A stretch of 64,000 bases of DNA from Nitratireductor sp. B36 (GTDB lineage: Bacteria; Pseudomonadota; Alphaproteobacteria; Rhizobiales; Rhizobiaceae). The position numbers and the translations under genes are program-made. Each line of letters begins with the position of its first letter. The stretch's first letter is position 1. Under the pieces are notes generated by a model. It was not told the origin of the DNA, did no database searches, and saw only the letters and a program-made list of their open reading frames with translations. Positions 52,938 to 61,858 of the stretch are shown here, piece by piece. The stretch covers positions 248,001 to 312,000 of the forward strand of contig NZ_JACKZY010000001.1 in assembly GCF_020833685.1 (NCBI RefSeq), given 5' to 3'.

Positions 52938-53951
52938 TCACTCCTTCACCGGCCTTGCCGGCACGGGCACGGTCCCCTGCCCGCCAACCCTGCGCCCATG
53001 CGCCCGCGGGCGAAAGCCGCGCGCAGCCTCAGGCATGCGCCGCAAGACAGGATGCGGCACCGGCTCCTTGGCCCGAAAGGCAAAGTCCTTCAGAAGCGCC
53101 CAGTAACTGGCATAGCTGTAGCCGCCATTCATGGCGAGCCATTCCGCCCGCCTTTCCCGGTAAAGCGCGGGAAGCCGATACCACGGCACACGCGGCATCT
53201 TGTGATGAACGAGATGCAGATTGTTGTTCAGGAAAAGCAGCGACAGCGGCGAGCGCTCCACGATGATGGTGCGCCCGTCCGGCCGCTCCGACCACTGATG
53301 CTCGGCAAAGGTACGCACGGAAATCAGCGATTGTCCGAGCCAGGCCGGCACCAGACCATAAAGCCACAGCGCCATGTCGAACCCATAGCCGATGACAGGC
53401 AGAACAATGATAAGCCCCGCCCCGTGCAGCAACCAGGCTTTGCGCACACCCGGCGCATTCTCACCGATTAGCCTCCATTCCGAAACCAGAAAGCCCGCAT
53501 TCATGATCACCGGCCCAAGCACGAACCGGCCCAGCATGGTGTTGTTGATTGTCAGGAGGCGCTGCACCCAGACGGGCATCTCCTCATATCGCCAGAGCGC
53601 CCTGTAATGGCTCTCCGGATCCTCGAAAGGATCTGTCAGCCGTTCATCCGCGTGATGGCGCAGATGCAGCGCCTTGAACCGGCGGTAAGGATAGACAAGG
53701 CCGATGGGCAGGAACACCAGCGCCTCATTGATGACCGCCGAGCGTGTCGGATGCCCGTGCAGGCATTCATGCATGAGCGAACTCTGCAGCGCGATCGTCA
53801 ATGTGAGGAGGACGAGCGCTGCGAGCGGCCAGTGAGGCCAGAGCACGAGCCCCGCAATCGCCCAGGCTCCGTAGCAGGCGAAAATCAGGGCAAGCGTCGG
53901 CCATTCCACCGCCGCAGAGCGTGTGCCCCGGCGTCTGGTCGTTTTATGCAT
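52938..53951 (-). CDS. membrane fatty-acid desaturase family protein
   Basis: 337 residues with several membrane helices and the three histidine boxes of the family: HECLHGH, HLRHH and NNNLHLVHH, which hold a di-iron centre. Likely introduces a double bond into lipid acyl chains or hydroxylates a lipid. I start at 53951; a GTG at 53975 is possible. The start of the divergent XRE gene lies 183 bp away. Confidence 0.85.
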   Translation of the reverse strand: MHKTTRRRGTRSAAVEWPTLALIFACYGAWAIAGLVLWPHWPLAALVLLTLTIALQSSLMHECLHGHPTRSAVINEALVFLPIGLVYPYRRFKALHLRHHADERLTDPFEDPESHYRALWRYEEMPVWVQRLLTINNTMLGRFVLGPVIMNAGFLVSEWRLIGENAPGVRKAWLLHGAGLIIVLPVIGYGFDMALWLYGLVPAWLGQSLISVRTFAEHQWSERPDGRTIIVERSPLSLLFLNNNLHLVHHKMPRVPWYRLPALYRERRAEWLAMNGGYSYASYWALLKDFAFRAKEPVPHPVLRRMPEAARGFRPRAHGRRVGGQGTVPVPARPVKE

Positions 53952-54134
53952 CGGTTTTCCGGTTCTGCGCCACACCCCAAGCCCGTCGGGCCGTCACAGC
54001 AGCGCGTCATTGATCCTGACAATAGTGTGTCAGGAGCACCGATTACACGCAATGCGAGAAAGCGCACAATCCGTTGACATTGCACACTTATTGTCGCATT
54101 TGTTTACTAAAGTCATCATTCGTTGAGGGGCGTT

Positions 54135-54986
54135 ATGGAAAAGCTCATGATCGACAAGCGCGATCTTTCAGGCACCTTCCGTGACCGCCTGAAAATCCTG
54201 CTCCAGCGCTCCGGCCTCAACCAGTCGGCCTTCGCCGCAGCCGTTGGCATAGACCGTTCCGCCCTCTCCCAGCTGCTCTCCGGCGCGTCCACTCGCCTTC
54301 CGCGCGCCGAAACGCTCATCAACATCGCCGCAGAACACAAGGTGTCACTCGACTGGCTGCTCGGGCTCAGCCAGGACGAGGGCATCACCGGCGACCTGCG
54401 CGAAAGCCTTGAGATCGCCGAGGCTCAGGGCGGGTTCGACGACACGATGCTTGCCAGATGGCATGCCGAGGCGGTCGGCACAAAAATCCGTTACGTGCCC
54501 TCGGGCATTCCCGATCTTCTGCGCACCGAGGCTGTCATTCACTATGAAGCCGAGGCCATGCCGCAGCGCCGCGACACGCAGATCAGCGAGGCCCGGTACC
54601 GTGTGGACTACAACCGCCGGCCCGAGACCGACATGGAGGTCTGCATGCCCCGGCAGACCCTGGAGCTTTTCGCCAAGGGCGAAGGTGTGTGGCGCACCCT
54701 GCCCGAGCAGGTTCGGGCCGAACAGGTCATCCACATGGCGCGCCTGCTTGACGATCTCTACCCCACCTTTCGCCTTTTCCTGTTCGATGGCCGCCGCCGC
54801 TATTCCGCGCCCTACACGATCTTCGGCCCCTACCGCGCGGCCCTCTATATGGGCGGCATGTATCTGGTGATCAGTTCCACCGGCTCCCTTCAGCGCCTCA
54901 CCCGGCATTTCGACGGGCTGATCCGAGACGCCGAGATCAATGCACATGAGGCAGCCGATTTCGTCAAAAGCCTTCGGCTTGGGTAA
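54135..54986 (+). CDS. XRE-family transcriptional regulator with C-terminal effector-like domain
   Basis: 283 residues. The helix-turn-helix occupies about residues 15-75 (FRDRLKILLQRSGLNQSAFA to SLDWLLGLSQ). The long C-terminal part (about 90-283) has no domain I can name; it contains VDYNRRPETDMEVCMPRQTLELFA and FDGRRRYSAPYTIFGPYRAALYMGG and is probably a ligand sensor. GAGGGGCGTT precedes the ATG at 54135. It lies between the desaturase gene (divergent) and bmt (same strand), and could regulate either. Confidence 0.8.
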   Translation: MEKLMIDKRDLSGTFRDRLKILLQRSGLNQSAFAAAVGIDRSALSQLLSGASTRLPRAETLINIAAEHKVSLDWLLGLSQDEGITGDLRESLEIAEAQGGFDDTMLARWHAEAVGTKIRYVPSGIPDLLRTEAVIHYEAEAMPQRRDTQISEARYRVDYNRRPETDMEVCMPRQTLELFAKGEGVWRTLPEQVRAEQVIHMARLLDDLYPTFRLFLFDGRRRYSAPYTIFGPYRAALYMGGMYLVISSTGSLQRLTRHFDGLIRDAEINAHEAADFVKSLRLG

Positions 54987-55001
54987 GAAAGGCGGATTGA
55001 C

Positions 55002-55025
55002 GGATATAAAGATTTCTTTATATCC
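55002..55025. promoter_or_regulatory. perfect palindrome upstream of bmt, possible SahR-type operator
   Basis: GGATATAAAG and CTTTATATCC are exact reverse complements separated by ATTT, 40 bp before the bmt start. AT-rich palindromes of this form precede methionine-cycle genes in proteobacteria and are bound by ArsR-family SahR regulators that sense S-adenosylhomocysteine. The assignment is inference. Confidence 0.55.
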
Positions 55026-55065
55026 TCACCCCATATCCAAGCCTCGCCAAATGGAAGGCGCACCC

Positions 55066-56094
55066 ATGCAGACCCCGTCTCTCGCAAATCCCATCGACGC
55101 TCTGCTTGCAGAACGCGGCGTGCTCCTTGCCGATGGGGCAACCGGCACCAATCTCTTTGCCATGGGCCTGGAATCGGGCGAAGCGCCGGAACTCTGGAAC
55201 GAGGATGCGCCTGAAAAGATCGAGGCCCTGCACCAGGGCTTCGTCGATGCCGGCGCCGACATCATCCTCACCAATTCCTTTGGCGGCACGCGCCACCGGC
55301 TCAAGCTGCACAACGCACAGGACCGGGTCCACGAATTGAACCGCAAGGCGGCTGAAATTGCCTGCCGCATCGCCCAAAAGGCAGGACGTCGCGTCATCGT
55401 GGCGGGCTCCGTCGGCCCCACGGGCGAGCTTCTGGTGCCGCTGGGCGCGCTCACCTATGAGGAGGCGGTGGACGCCTTCACCGAACAGATGGAAGGGCTC
55501 AAGGCAGGCGGTGCGGAAGTGGCGTGGATCGAAACCATGTCCGCGCCCGACGAGATCCGCGCGGCAGCCGAGGCGGCGATCCGGGTCGGCCTTCCCTACA
55601 CCTATACCGGTTCCTTCGACACGGCCGGCCGCACCATGATGGGCCTTGCACCAAAAGACATTCACACCGTTGTCGACGACCTGCCCCAGGCGCCTCTCGC
55701 CGTCGGTGCCAATTGCGGCGTCGGCGCGCCCGACATCCTGGCCTCTTTGCTGGACATGACAGAAGCGCGGCCCGAGGCAACGGTGGTCGTCAAGGGCAAT
55801 TGCGGCATTCCGGAGTTTCGCGGCACCGAGGTCCACTATTCCGGAACGCCCGAACTCATGGCCGAATATGTGCGGCTTGCCGTCGATGGCGGCGCGAAGA
55901 TCATTGGCGGCTGCTGCGGCACCTCCTTCGAACATCTGGCGGCGATGCGTGCTGCTCTGGATGGCCACAATCAGCCTGCAAGCCGTCCGGACTTAGAGGA
56001 GATCGTGGCGCGTGTCGGGCCACTGCGCAACAAGGCTGCATCCGAAAGCGGCGCAACGACCGGAGCGCGCAGGTCCCGCCGCGGGCGCAATTAA
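55066..56094 (+). CDS. bmt: betaine-homocysteine S-methyltransferase (homocysteine methyltransferase family)
   Basis: 342 residues. The zinc ligands of homocysteine methyltransferases are C217 in GANCGVG and C283/C284 in IIGGCCGTS. GATGTNLFAMGLESGEAPE begins the barrel. It transfers a methyl group from glycine betaine, or another donor, to homocysteine, giving methionine and dimethylglycine. AAGG precedes the ATG at 55066; an in-frame ATG at 55051 is possible. The product dimethylglycine suits the oxidase encoded at 49630. A perfect palindrome lies in its promoter. Confidence 0.88.
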   Translation: MQTPSLANPIDALLAERGVLLADGATGTNLFAMGLESGEAPELWNEDAPEKIEALHQGFVDAGADIILTNSFGGTRHRLKLHNAQDRVHELNRKAAEIACRIAQKAGRRVIVAGSVGPTGELLVPLGALTYEEAVDAFTEQMEGLKAGGAEVAWIETMSAPDEIRAAAEAAIRVGLPYTYTGSFDTAGRTMMGLAPKDIHTVVDDLPQAPLAVGANCGVGAPDILASLLDMTEARPEATVVVKGNCGIPEFRGTEVHYSGTPELMAEYVRLAVDGGAKIIGGCCGTSFEHLAAMRAALDGHNQPASRPDLEEIVARVGPLRNKAASESGATTGARRSRRGRN

Positions 56095-56231
56095 CGGCGA
56101 CTGGACCAAACGAAACCAGCTTGCCTGTCTGGCTGGCAACGTTAAAAGCAATTTTTCGCCGAAGGCATCCTCCTTCCGCGCATGATTCCGGCAGGCGTTG
56201 AATGTTCCGCCCGCCACAAGGGGTAGACAAC

Positions 56232-57641
56232 ATGACGGCCATCGCTCCCGGCGTCCGCGCGCCGGCCAATCCGTGGACCGCCGAAGCGCGGGCGATGCTG
56301 GCGCTTTCTTGGCCGATGGTGCTCACCAATCTGGCGCAGATCGCCATGACAACGACCGACGTCATGATGATGGGGCGTTTGGGCCCGGATGCCCTGGCAG
56401 CCGGGACACTCGGGTACAATCTCTATTTCGCGCCGCTGATCTTCGGTCTTGGTCTGCTGTTGGCCACCTCCCCCATGATGGCGAGCGCGCTTGGACGCAA
56501 GCTTCATTCGGTGCGAGACGTGCGGCGCACGGTCCGGCAGGGGCTTTGGCTTGCGATTGCGGTCTCCGTCCCGATTTGGCTCCTGCTCTGGCAGTCCGAG
56601 CGGGTGCTTCTGTGGATGGGACAGGAGCCAGACCTCGCTGCAGTGGCTGGCAGCTATGTGCGTGCGCTTCAATGGGCGGCTCTGCCGTTTTTCGGCTATA
56701 TCGTGCTGCGCTCGTTCATTTCGGCGCTCGAGCGACCCGGATGGGCGCTTACCATCATGTTCATCATGGTCGCCTTCAACGTGCTGGCCAACTGGTGTTT
56801 GATGTTCGGCAATCTCGGTTTTCCGGCACTTGGCGTTCCCGGATCCGGCATCGCCACCACGCTTTCAAGTCTTTTGATGTTTCTCGGTCTCGCGCTGGTC
56901 GTTTCCATCGAACGCCAGTTCCGCCGCTACCAGCTTTTTGGTCGCTTCTGGCGTTCCGACTGGCCGCGCTTCTTCGAACTGATCCGCCTCGGCCTGCCAA
57001 TTGCGGGAGCGATGACGTTCGAGGTCACGATCTTCAATGCCGCCGCTCTTCTGATGGGCCTCATCAGTGCGCCCGCATTGGCCGCCCACGCCATTGCGAT
57101 CCAGATTTCCTCCATCACATTCATGGTGCCCATGGGGCTTGCGCAGGCGGCAACCGTCCGCGTTGGCCGGGCGTACGGTGCGCAGAACCGGGACGCGATC
57201 GCCCGCGCCGGCTGGACCGCGTTCGTCATGGGGGTTGGTTTCATGGCGCTGATGGCCGTCATCATGGTCACGCTTCCAAGACCATTGATCGGCGCTTTCA
57301 TCGATCTCGACCTGGCCGAAAATGCCGACGTCATCGCCCTTGCCGTCACCTTCCTGGCTTTTGCCGGGCTGTTCCAGATATTTGATGGGGCGCAGGCGGT
57401 TGCTGCCGGCATGTTGCGTGGGCTGCACGACACGAAAGTGCCGATGATCTATTCGCTGTTCGGCTATTGGGGGCTCGGCATGACGTCGAGCGTGGTCCTT
57501 GCCTTTGTCCTCGGCATGGACGGGCCCGGCATCTGGATCGGCCTCGTAAGCGGCCTCGCCATCGTTTCAGTCTTGCTCTATGTGCGCTGGTTGCGGCGCG
57601 AGCGCCTCATGCCCTGGCTTCACCAGCCCCGCGCGGCTTGA
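56232..57641 (+). CDS. MATE-family multidrug/sodium efflux transporter (NorM type)
   Basis: 469 residues with about twelve membrane helices in two halves. MATE landmarks are LSWPMVLTNLAQIAMTTTDV at the N-terminus and VGRAYGAQNRDAI in the middle, followed by GAQAVAAGMLRGLHDTKVPM. It exports cationic compounds by sodium or proton antiport. AAGGGGTAGACAAC precedes the ATG. The last 35 bp overlap the convergent J-domain-like gene. Confidence 0.9.
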   Translation: MTAIAPGVRAPANPWTAEARAMLALSWPMVLTNLAQIAMTTTDVMMMGRLGPDALAAGTLGYNLYFAPLIFGLGLLLATSPMMASALGRKLHSVRDVRRTVRQGLWLAIAVSVPIWLLLWQSERVLLWMGQEPDLAAVAGSYVRALQWAALPFFGYIVLRSFISALERPGWALTIMFIMVAFNVLANWCLMFGNLGFPALGVPGSGIATTLSSLLMFLGLALVVSIERQFRRYQLFGRFWRSDWPRFFELIRLGLPIAGAMTFEVTIFNAAALLMGLISAPALAAHAIAIQISSITFMVPMGLAQAATVRVGRAYGAQNRDAIARAGWTAFVMGVGFMALMAVIMVTLPRPLIGAFIDLDLAENADVIALAVTFLAFAGLFQIFDGAQAVAAGMLRGLHDTKVPMIYSLFGYWGLGMTSSVVLAFVLGMDGPGIWIGLVSGLAIVSVLLYVRWLRRERLMPWLHQPRAA

Positions 57642-58095
57642 ATTTGCCGCGTTTGGCTTCATCAATCAGCATATTCGCCACCTGCATGCGCATCATGGCA
57701 TTCGCCCGCAGATGAGCAGGCACACGGTCGGGGTGATTGCGAAAGGCGAATTCCCGCCGCAACCGATCAAGGATTTTGGGCTCGATGGCCTGGCTCAGAC
57801 CGAGTTCACGGGCGATATCGTCTGGGTCAGTGGTCAACGGCGGTGACGGAGGCGCTTCGGCAGCCTTGCTAGCAGCCTTGCTCCTTGGCTCGACCGGCTC
57901 CGCCATCCGGTGCTCGTCATACTCGACCTGCGCGCGCCGGTCGGTAAAGTTGATGCGTCCGGAATGGAGCTCTTCGGCCACGGAAAGATAGTCGAGTGAA
58001 TTGAGGCTCGCAGGCACGCCGCCCGCATGCTCATCATCCTCGCTGATCAGTTCATCAAGCAATGCCGCAAAATCGCGGCCTCTCCCGATGGCCAT
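57607..58095 (-). CDS. hypothetical protein with J-domain-like HPD segment
   Basis: 162 residues. The N-terminal two-thirds is mainly polar and low-complexity (AASKAAEAPPSPPLTT). The C-terminal end, ILDRLRREFAFRNHPDRV followed by PAHLRANAMMRMQVANMLI, carries HPD at 121-123 flanked by two helices, as in DnaJ J-domains. The rest of a canonical J-domain is not evident. GGAGATGCGAC precedes the ATG at 58095. A co-chaperone or regulator is conceivable; I do not recognize the family further. Confidence 0.65.
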   Translation of the reverse strand: MAIGRGRDFAALLDELISEDDEHAGGVPASLNSLDYLSVAEELHSGRINFTDRRAQVEYDEHRMAEPVEPRSKAASKAAEAPPSPPLTTDPDDIARELGLSQAIEPKILDRLRREFAFRNHPDRVPAHLRANAMMRMQVANMLIDEAKRGKFKPRGAGEARA

Positions 58096-58328
58096 GTCGC
58101 ATCTCCCGCCGGTGCGAGAGCTCCCATCATACAATCCGCACCGAACGCACCCATAGCGAGGGGCGGTTAAGAAATGCCCCTCTGTTTCATTCTATTTGAA
58201 ACAACACCAAAATGCACGACGCGCCGCTACAGGCGATCACAATCTGAGCAATGTTCAAACGCTAATATCGGTGCGAATCGATGTTTCCCGCGTTACCCTG
58301 CAGGCCGTTTCGAGCCGAGGAGGCCCTG

Positions 58329-59360
58329 ATGAAACCCGCTTTCGCCGCCGTCGCATTCCTTGCTGCGTTGCAAACATCCGTCCTTGCACAGGACGAACCC
58401 TATCTGGACGACCGCTCGACGCCGCAAACCTTGTTGAAATCCCTTTACAACGCCGTCAACCGCAAGGAATACGCCCGCGCCTACGACTATTTCGCAACGC
58501 CGCCGGCCGATACGCTCGAAGCCTATCAACAAGGCTATGCCGACACGGAACATGTCGAGCTTGCAACGGGAACAGCCACCTCCGAGGGCGCTGCCGGCAG
58601 CATTGTCTATTCACTGCCCGTGGCGATCCGTGCGCGGGCAAGCGGTGGCGACGAACGGGTTTTTGCGGGTTGCTATACGCTGCGCCTGTCCAACCCGTTG
58701 ATCCAGGGAACACCTTACAATCCGCTTCATATCGAAAAGGCGGAAATGAAACCCGCTACCGGCGAACTCGCCAGCGTTCTGCCGCCCAGCTGCGGTGATG
58801 GCGCTCCGGATGAAACCGACGCCATGTTGGCCAGCGCAACGGCACTCTTCAAGTCTGTTTATGGCGCCAGCTGCCCCCAGGCATTCGAACAGAAACGCGA
58901 CGATCAGGTGGAAAGCTACACGATCGCCTTCAACTACTCGCACGAAAGCCTCGACACACCGAAACACGAGGCCAAGCTCTTCCGATTCTATTGCGGTAGT
59001 GGCGCGTATAATGAGATTCACGCTTATATTCTGGCCGATGAGGCCGGTGCGCTCACCCCTCTTCAATTTGCCACGCCCGAAACGAGCGTACAGTATCAAG
59101 ATGATGATCCCGAGGGGAAAGTGGAGGACATCCGGACGATCGGTTATACTGCCGACAACACGCTTGTGAACTCGTCTTATGATGCCGATACGCTGACGCT
59201 CACCAGTTACAACAAATGGCGCGGTGTCGGCGACGCCTTCTCGTCAGGCACCTGGATCTTCCGCGAAGGCACCTTCACGCTCGTGCGCTATGATGTCGAT
59301 GCGTCCTATGACGGCGAACAGGATCCCATCACCATTCTCGACTATCATACAGGCCCCTGA
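58329..59360 (+). CDS. secreted DUF1176-like protein
   Basis: 343 residues with a signal peptide (about 1-21, ending SVLAQ). The N-terminal part TPQTLLKSLYNAVNRKEY recalls an NTF2-like fold. The C-terminal part, LTSYNKWRGVGDAFSSGTW to FTLVRYDVDASYDG, matches the end of DUF1176 proteins. Cysteines in AGCYT, PPSCGD, ASCPQ and FYCGS may form disulfides. GAGGAGGCCCTG precedes the ATG. Function unknown. A 233 bp intergenic region upstream holds no other feature I can name. Confidence 0.72.
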   Translation: MKPAFAAVAFLAALQTSVLAQDEPYLDDRSTPQTLLKSLYNAVNRKEYARAYDYFATPPADTLEAYQQGYADTEHVELATGTATSEGAAGSIVYSLPVAIRARASGGDERVFAGCYTLRLSNPLIQGTPYNPLHIEKAEMKPATGELASVLPPSCGDGAPDETDAMLASATALFKSVYGASCPQAFEQKRDDQVESYTIAFNYSHESLDTPKHEAKLFRFYCGSGAYNEIHAYILADEAGALTPLQFATPETSVQYQDDDPEGKVEDIRTIGYTADNTLVNSSYDADTLTLTSYNKWRGVGDAFSSGTWIFREGTFTLVRYDVDASYDGEQDPITILDYHTGP

Positions 59361-59369
59361 CACGTCGCG

Positions 59370-60254
59370 TCATTGCTGAGCAAGCATCCAGTTCAGCGTC
59401 TCGCGCCAATCGGTCATGCGGATCGGCGTGCCATGGGTGCCGGTCTCGAACCGCACGAAGCGGGCAGGATAGCCCTGTGCCGAAGAACGGATCTTGCGAA
59501 AGAACGCCTCCTGCCGCTCGACCGGAAACACACGGTCATTGCTGCCGTGACCGAAGAACACCGGCACGCGGGCTGCAAAAGCCGGGCTCTTGAGAAACGC
59601 CTCATGCCACAGGGAGCCGAGCAGCAGCAGCCCGCCAAGCCGATCCACCATCGTTTCATCTTCCGCGAGCCACCAGCACTGCACGCCCCCCATCGAACCG
59701 CAGGCGACAAACACGGGCGCGCCCGGCGAGGCCGTCGCATAATGAGAAATCAGCGCCGCGATTTGTTGTTTCCCACGCGCCTCGAAATCCGCAACATCAG
59801 GCGACAGATAAAGCCCGCCGCTCTTCACCATCAGGTTCTTGATGCGGTTGAAATTGCCACCGAAGGTGAAGTCATTCACGCCCTGCCGGCGATTGCCGCC
59901 TTGCCCGTGCAGGTAGATCACGATCGCGCTCGCCCCGTGGGTCTTGCCCACGGCAAAGAAACGCACCGTGCCCGCCTCCGTCTTCATTGCGAGTTCCTGC
60001 TGCGCACTGCGCACGCCTGTGGAAATGTATCGCCCCTCCACCCGCCGTTCCGGCACGGCATCGCGAGCATTGATGTCGCGCATTTCCTGATAATCGACAA
60101 CGCGGTAGGCGCCGCCATCACTGGATGACAGAACCGCGGGATAGGCAAAAAGCCGGTCCTTGTGCGAAGCGAGTTCAAGCGCCTTGACCGACGCTACCGA
60201 AACAAACAGGAAAAGAACAGGAAACCAGAACCTTGGCCTGAAAAGAAAACTCAT
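59370..60254 (-). CDS. membrane-anchored alpha/beta-fold hydrolase
   Basis: 294 residues with an N-terminal signal or anchor helix (about 8-25). The hydrolase fold shows the oxyanion segment YLHGQGGN, nucleophile serine in ACGSMGGVQCW, acid in GHGSNDRVFP and catalytic histidine in ETGTHGTPI. It may cleave a secreted ester or polymer; depolymerase-like enzymes have similar signatures. Its start overlaps the MoeA/MobA fusion gene by four bases, so it may be co-transcribed at the end of the molybdenum operon. Confidence 0.78.
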   Translation of the reverse strand: MSFLFRPRFWFPVLFLFVSVASVKALELASHKDRLFAYPAVLSSSDGGAYRVVDYQEMRDINARDAVPERRVEGRYISTGVRSAQQELAMKTEAGTVRFFAVGKTHGASAIVIYLHGQGGNRRQGVNDFTFGGNFNRIKNLMVKSGGLYLSPDVADFEARGKQQIAALISHYATASPGAPVFVACGSMGGVQCWWLAEDETMVDRLGGLLLLGSLWHEAFLKSPAFAARVPVFFGHGSNDRVFPVERQEAFFRKIRSSAQGYPARFVRFETGTHGTPIRMTDWRETLNWMLAQQ

Positions 60255-61858
60255 CGATCGAACGTCCCGCCCGCCTTTTCGAGCGCCTCCGGCGTGTCCA
60301 CGTCGAGATGCGCCGCACCGCCGATCTCCACATCGAACACCGGGACCAGCCCCTGCTCCACCACATGCCTTGCGCCCGTATCACCTTCAAGCCGCGCCAC
60401 TTCGGCAAAGAGCACGCGCGGAAGGATCACGGGATTGCCGCGTTTGCCATTGTGGGTTGCCCGAACCACGGAATTGCCGCCCGCCTTCACAAAGGCATCC
60501 ACGAGCCTGTTGAGATCGTCGCAACCAACCTGCGGCATGTCCGCCAGCATGATCAGCGCACCGGAAGCCTCTTCCGGGAGCGCCGCAATTCCGGCCTTCA
60601 GAGAAGTGGAAAGCCCGTCCGCATAGGCATGGTTGATCGCAAAGCCCAGTCCGAGACCTTGAAGCGCTGCCTGCACAGGCTCCGCGTCATGCCCAAGCAC
60701 GGCCACGGCTGCGCCCACACGCGCCTTGGCCAATGCCGCTCCCGTCCGCCGCACCAGCGGCACATCGTCAAATTTGGCGAGAAGCTTGTTGCGCTCCCCC
60801 ATCCGGCGCGATTGGCCGGCCGCCAGCAAAACACCCCAAACCAGGGGGGCGTCCGCGTCGCGCTTTCCCTCGCGCGGCTGCGGCCGCGTCGGAATTTCGG
60901 CGAGCAGCCCGCCGACGCCCATCCCGGCAATATCGGCAGAAGAAACGGCGAGCCCCGCCATCAGCCGGTCAAGCACCCAGTCAAAACCATTTGACTTGGG
61001 GCTGCGCGCGCAGCCGGGCGCGCCGATGACCGGCTTGCCGTCAATCGTGCCCAGCACCAGAAGATTGCCGGGATCAACCGGCATGCCGACCCGCTCCACC
61101 GCGCCGCCCGCCTTGCGGATGGCGGAAGGGATCACGTCATCCGCATCGCACACCGCCGATGCGCCAAAGACGAGCAGCATGTCGCTTTCATCCTTGAGCA
61201 CATCGAGCGCGCGCGCAACCGCTTCGGTCTCATGCGCCGGTCGCAGCTCGCGCGTCACGCGGCTTCCCGAACGCGCCAGCCGCTCACGCGTGATCCGTGC
61301 AGTCTTGCCGAGCACGCTGTCTTTCAGGCTGGGCAATGCGGTCTGCACCACACCGACAGAATGCGCGCGAAACGGCGCCAGGCGGAACACGTCCTCCCGG
61401 ACCACAGCCAATGCCTCATCCACCCTGCCAGAGCCAACAGCAAAGGGGATGATCTTCACCGTCGCCACCATCTGCCCTTCGCCGACCGGGCTATAATCTG
61501 GCAGCGTGGCAAGCGTGACGGCCGGGTCCACGGCATTCAACCGGTCCACAGCTTCCTTGTCGACAATGAAGAGACCTGCCTTTTCAGCATAAAAGTTCAC
61601 CCGCCCCGTGGAGGGAGGCCGCGCGGCAATTCCGTCGACGGCAAGCCGTTTCGCAAGCCGTTCCGCCGCCTGATCCTCGTCCAGATCTCCGGGCTCCAGT
61701 TTTGCCGCAATCACGGTCGAGACACCTTCGGCCCGCAAAAGTGCAATGTCTTGTGCCGTAAGCCGGTGCGCCTTGCGCAGCCGCATGCTGCCGGCCAACG
61801 TCGCATGGGCGAGCACCGCTCCCTCGGCATCTTCAACGCAAAGCGGCCCGAACTTCAC
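60251..61858 (-). CDS. fused molybdopterin-binding (MoeA-like) / MobA-like nucleotidyltransferase
   Basis: 535 residues. The N-terminal part (about 1-340) is molybdopterin-binding, with LLVFGASAVCDADDVIPSAI and GMPVDPGNLLVLG. The C-terminal part (about 345-535) is a MobA/MocA-like NTP transferase with LLAAGQSRRMGERNK and MLADMPQVGCDDL. Such fusions probably complete cytosine-dinucleotide cofactor for xanthine dehydrogenase/CO dehydrogenase-family enzymes. The start is GTG at 61858, overlapping the XdhC-like gene. Confidence 0.85.
   Translation of the reverse strand: MKFGPLCVEDAEGAVLAHATLAGSMRLRKAHRLTAQDIALLRAEGVSTVIAAKLEPGDLDEDQAAERLAKRLAVDGIAARPPSTGRVNFYAEKAGLFIVDKEAVDRLNAVDPAVTLATLPDYSPVGEGQMVATVKIIPFAVGSGRVDEALAVVREDVFRLAPFRAHSVGVVQTALPSLKDSVLGKTARITRERLARSGSRVTRELRPAHETEAVARALDVLKDESDMLLVFGASAVCDADDVIPSAIRKAGGAVERVGMPVDPGNLLVLGTIDGKPVIGAPGCARSPKSNGFDWVLDRLMAGLAVSSADIAGMGVGGLLAEIPTRPQPREGKRDADAPLVWGVLLAAGQSRRMGERNKLLAKFDDVPLVRRTGAALAKARVGAAVAVLGHDAEPVQAALQGLGLGFAINHAYADGLSTSLKAGIAALPEEASGALIMLADMPQVGCDDLNRLVDAFVKAGGNSVVRATHNGKRGNPVILPRVLFAEVARLEGDTGARHVVEQGLVPVFDVEIGGAAHLDVDTPEALEKAGGTFDR

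Noticed and set aside
54987-55065. SAM riboswitch upstream of bmt
   Set aside because: The 79 bp leader is dominated by a simple palindrome and has no multi-stem architecture; a protein operator fits better.
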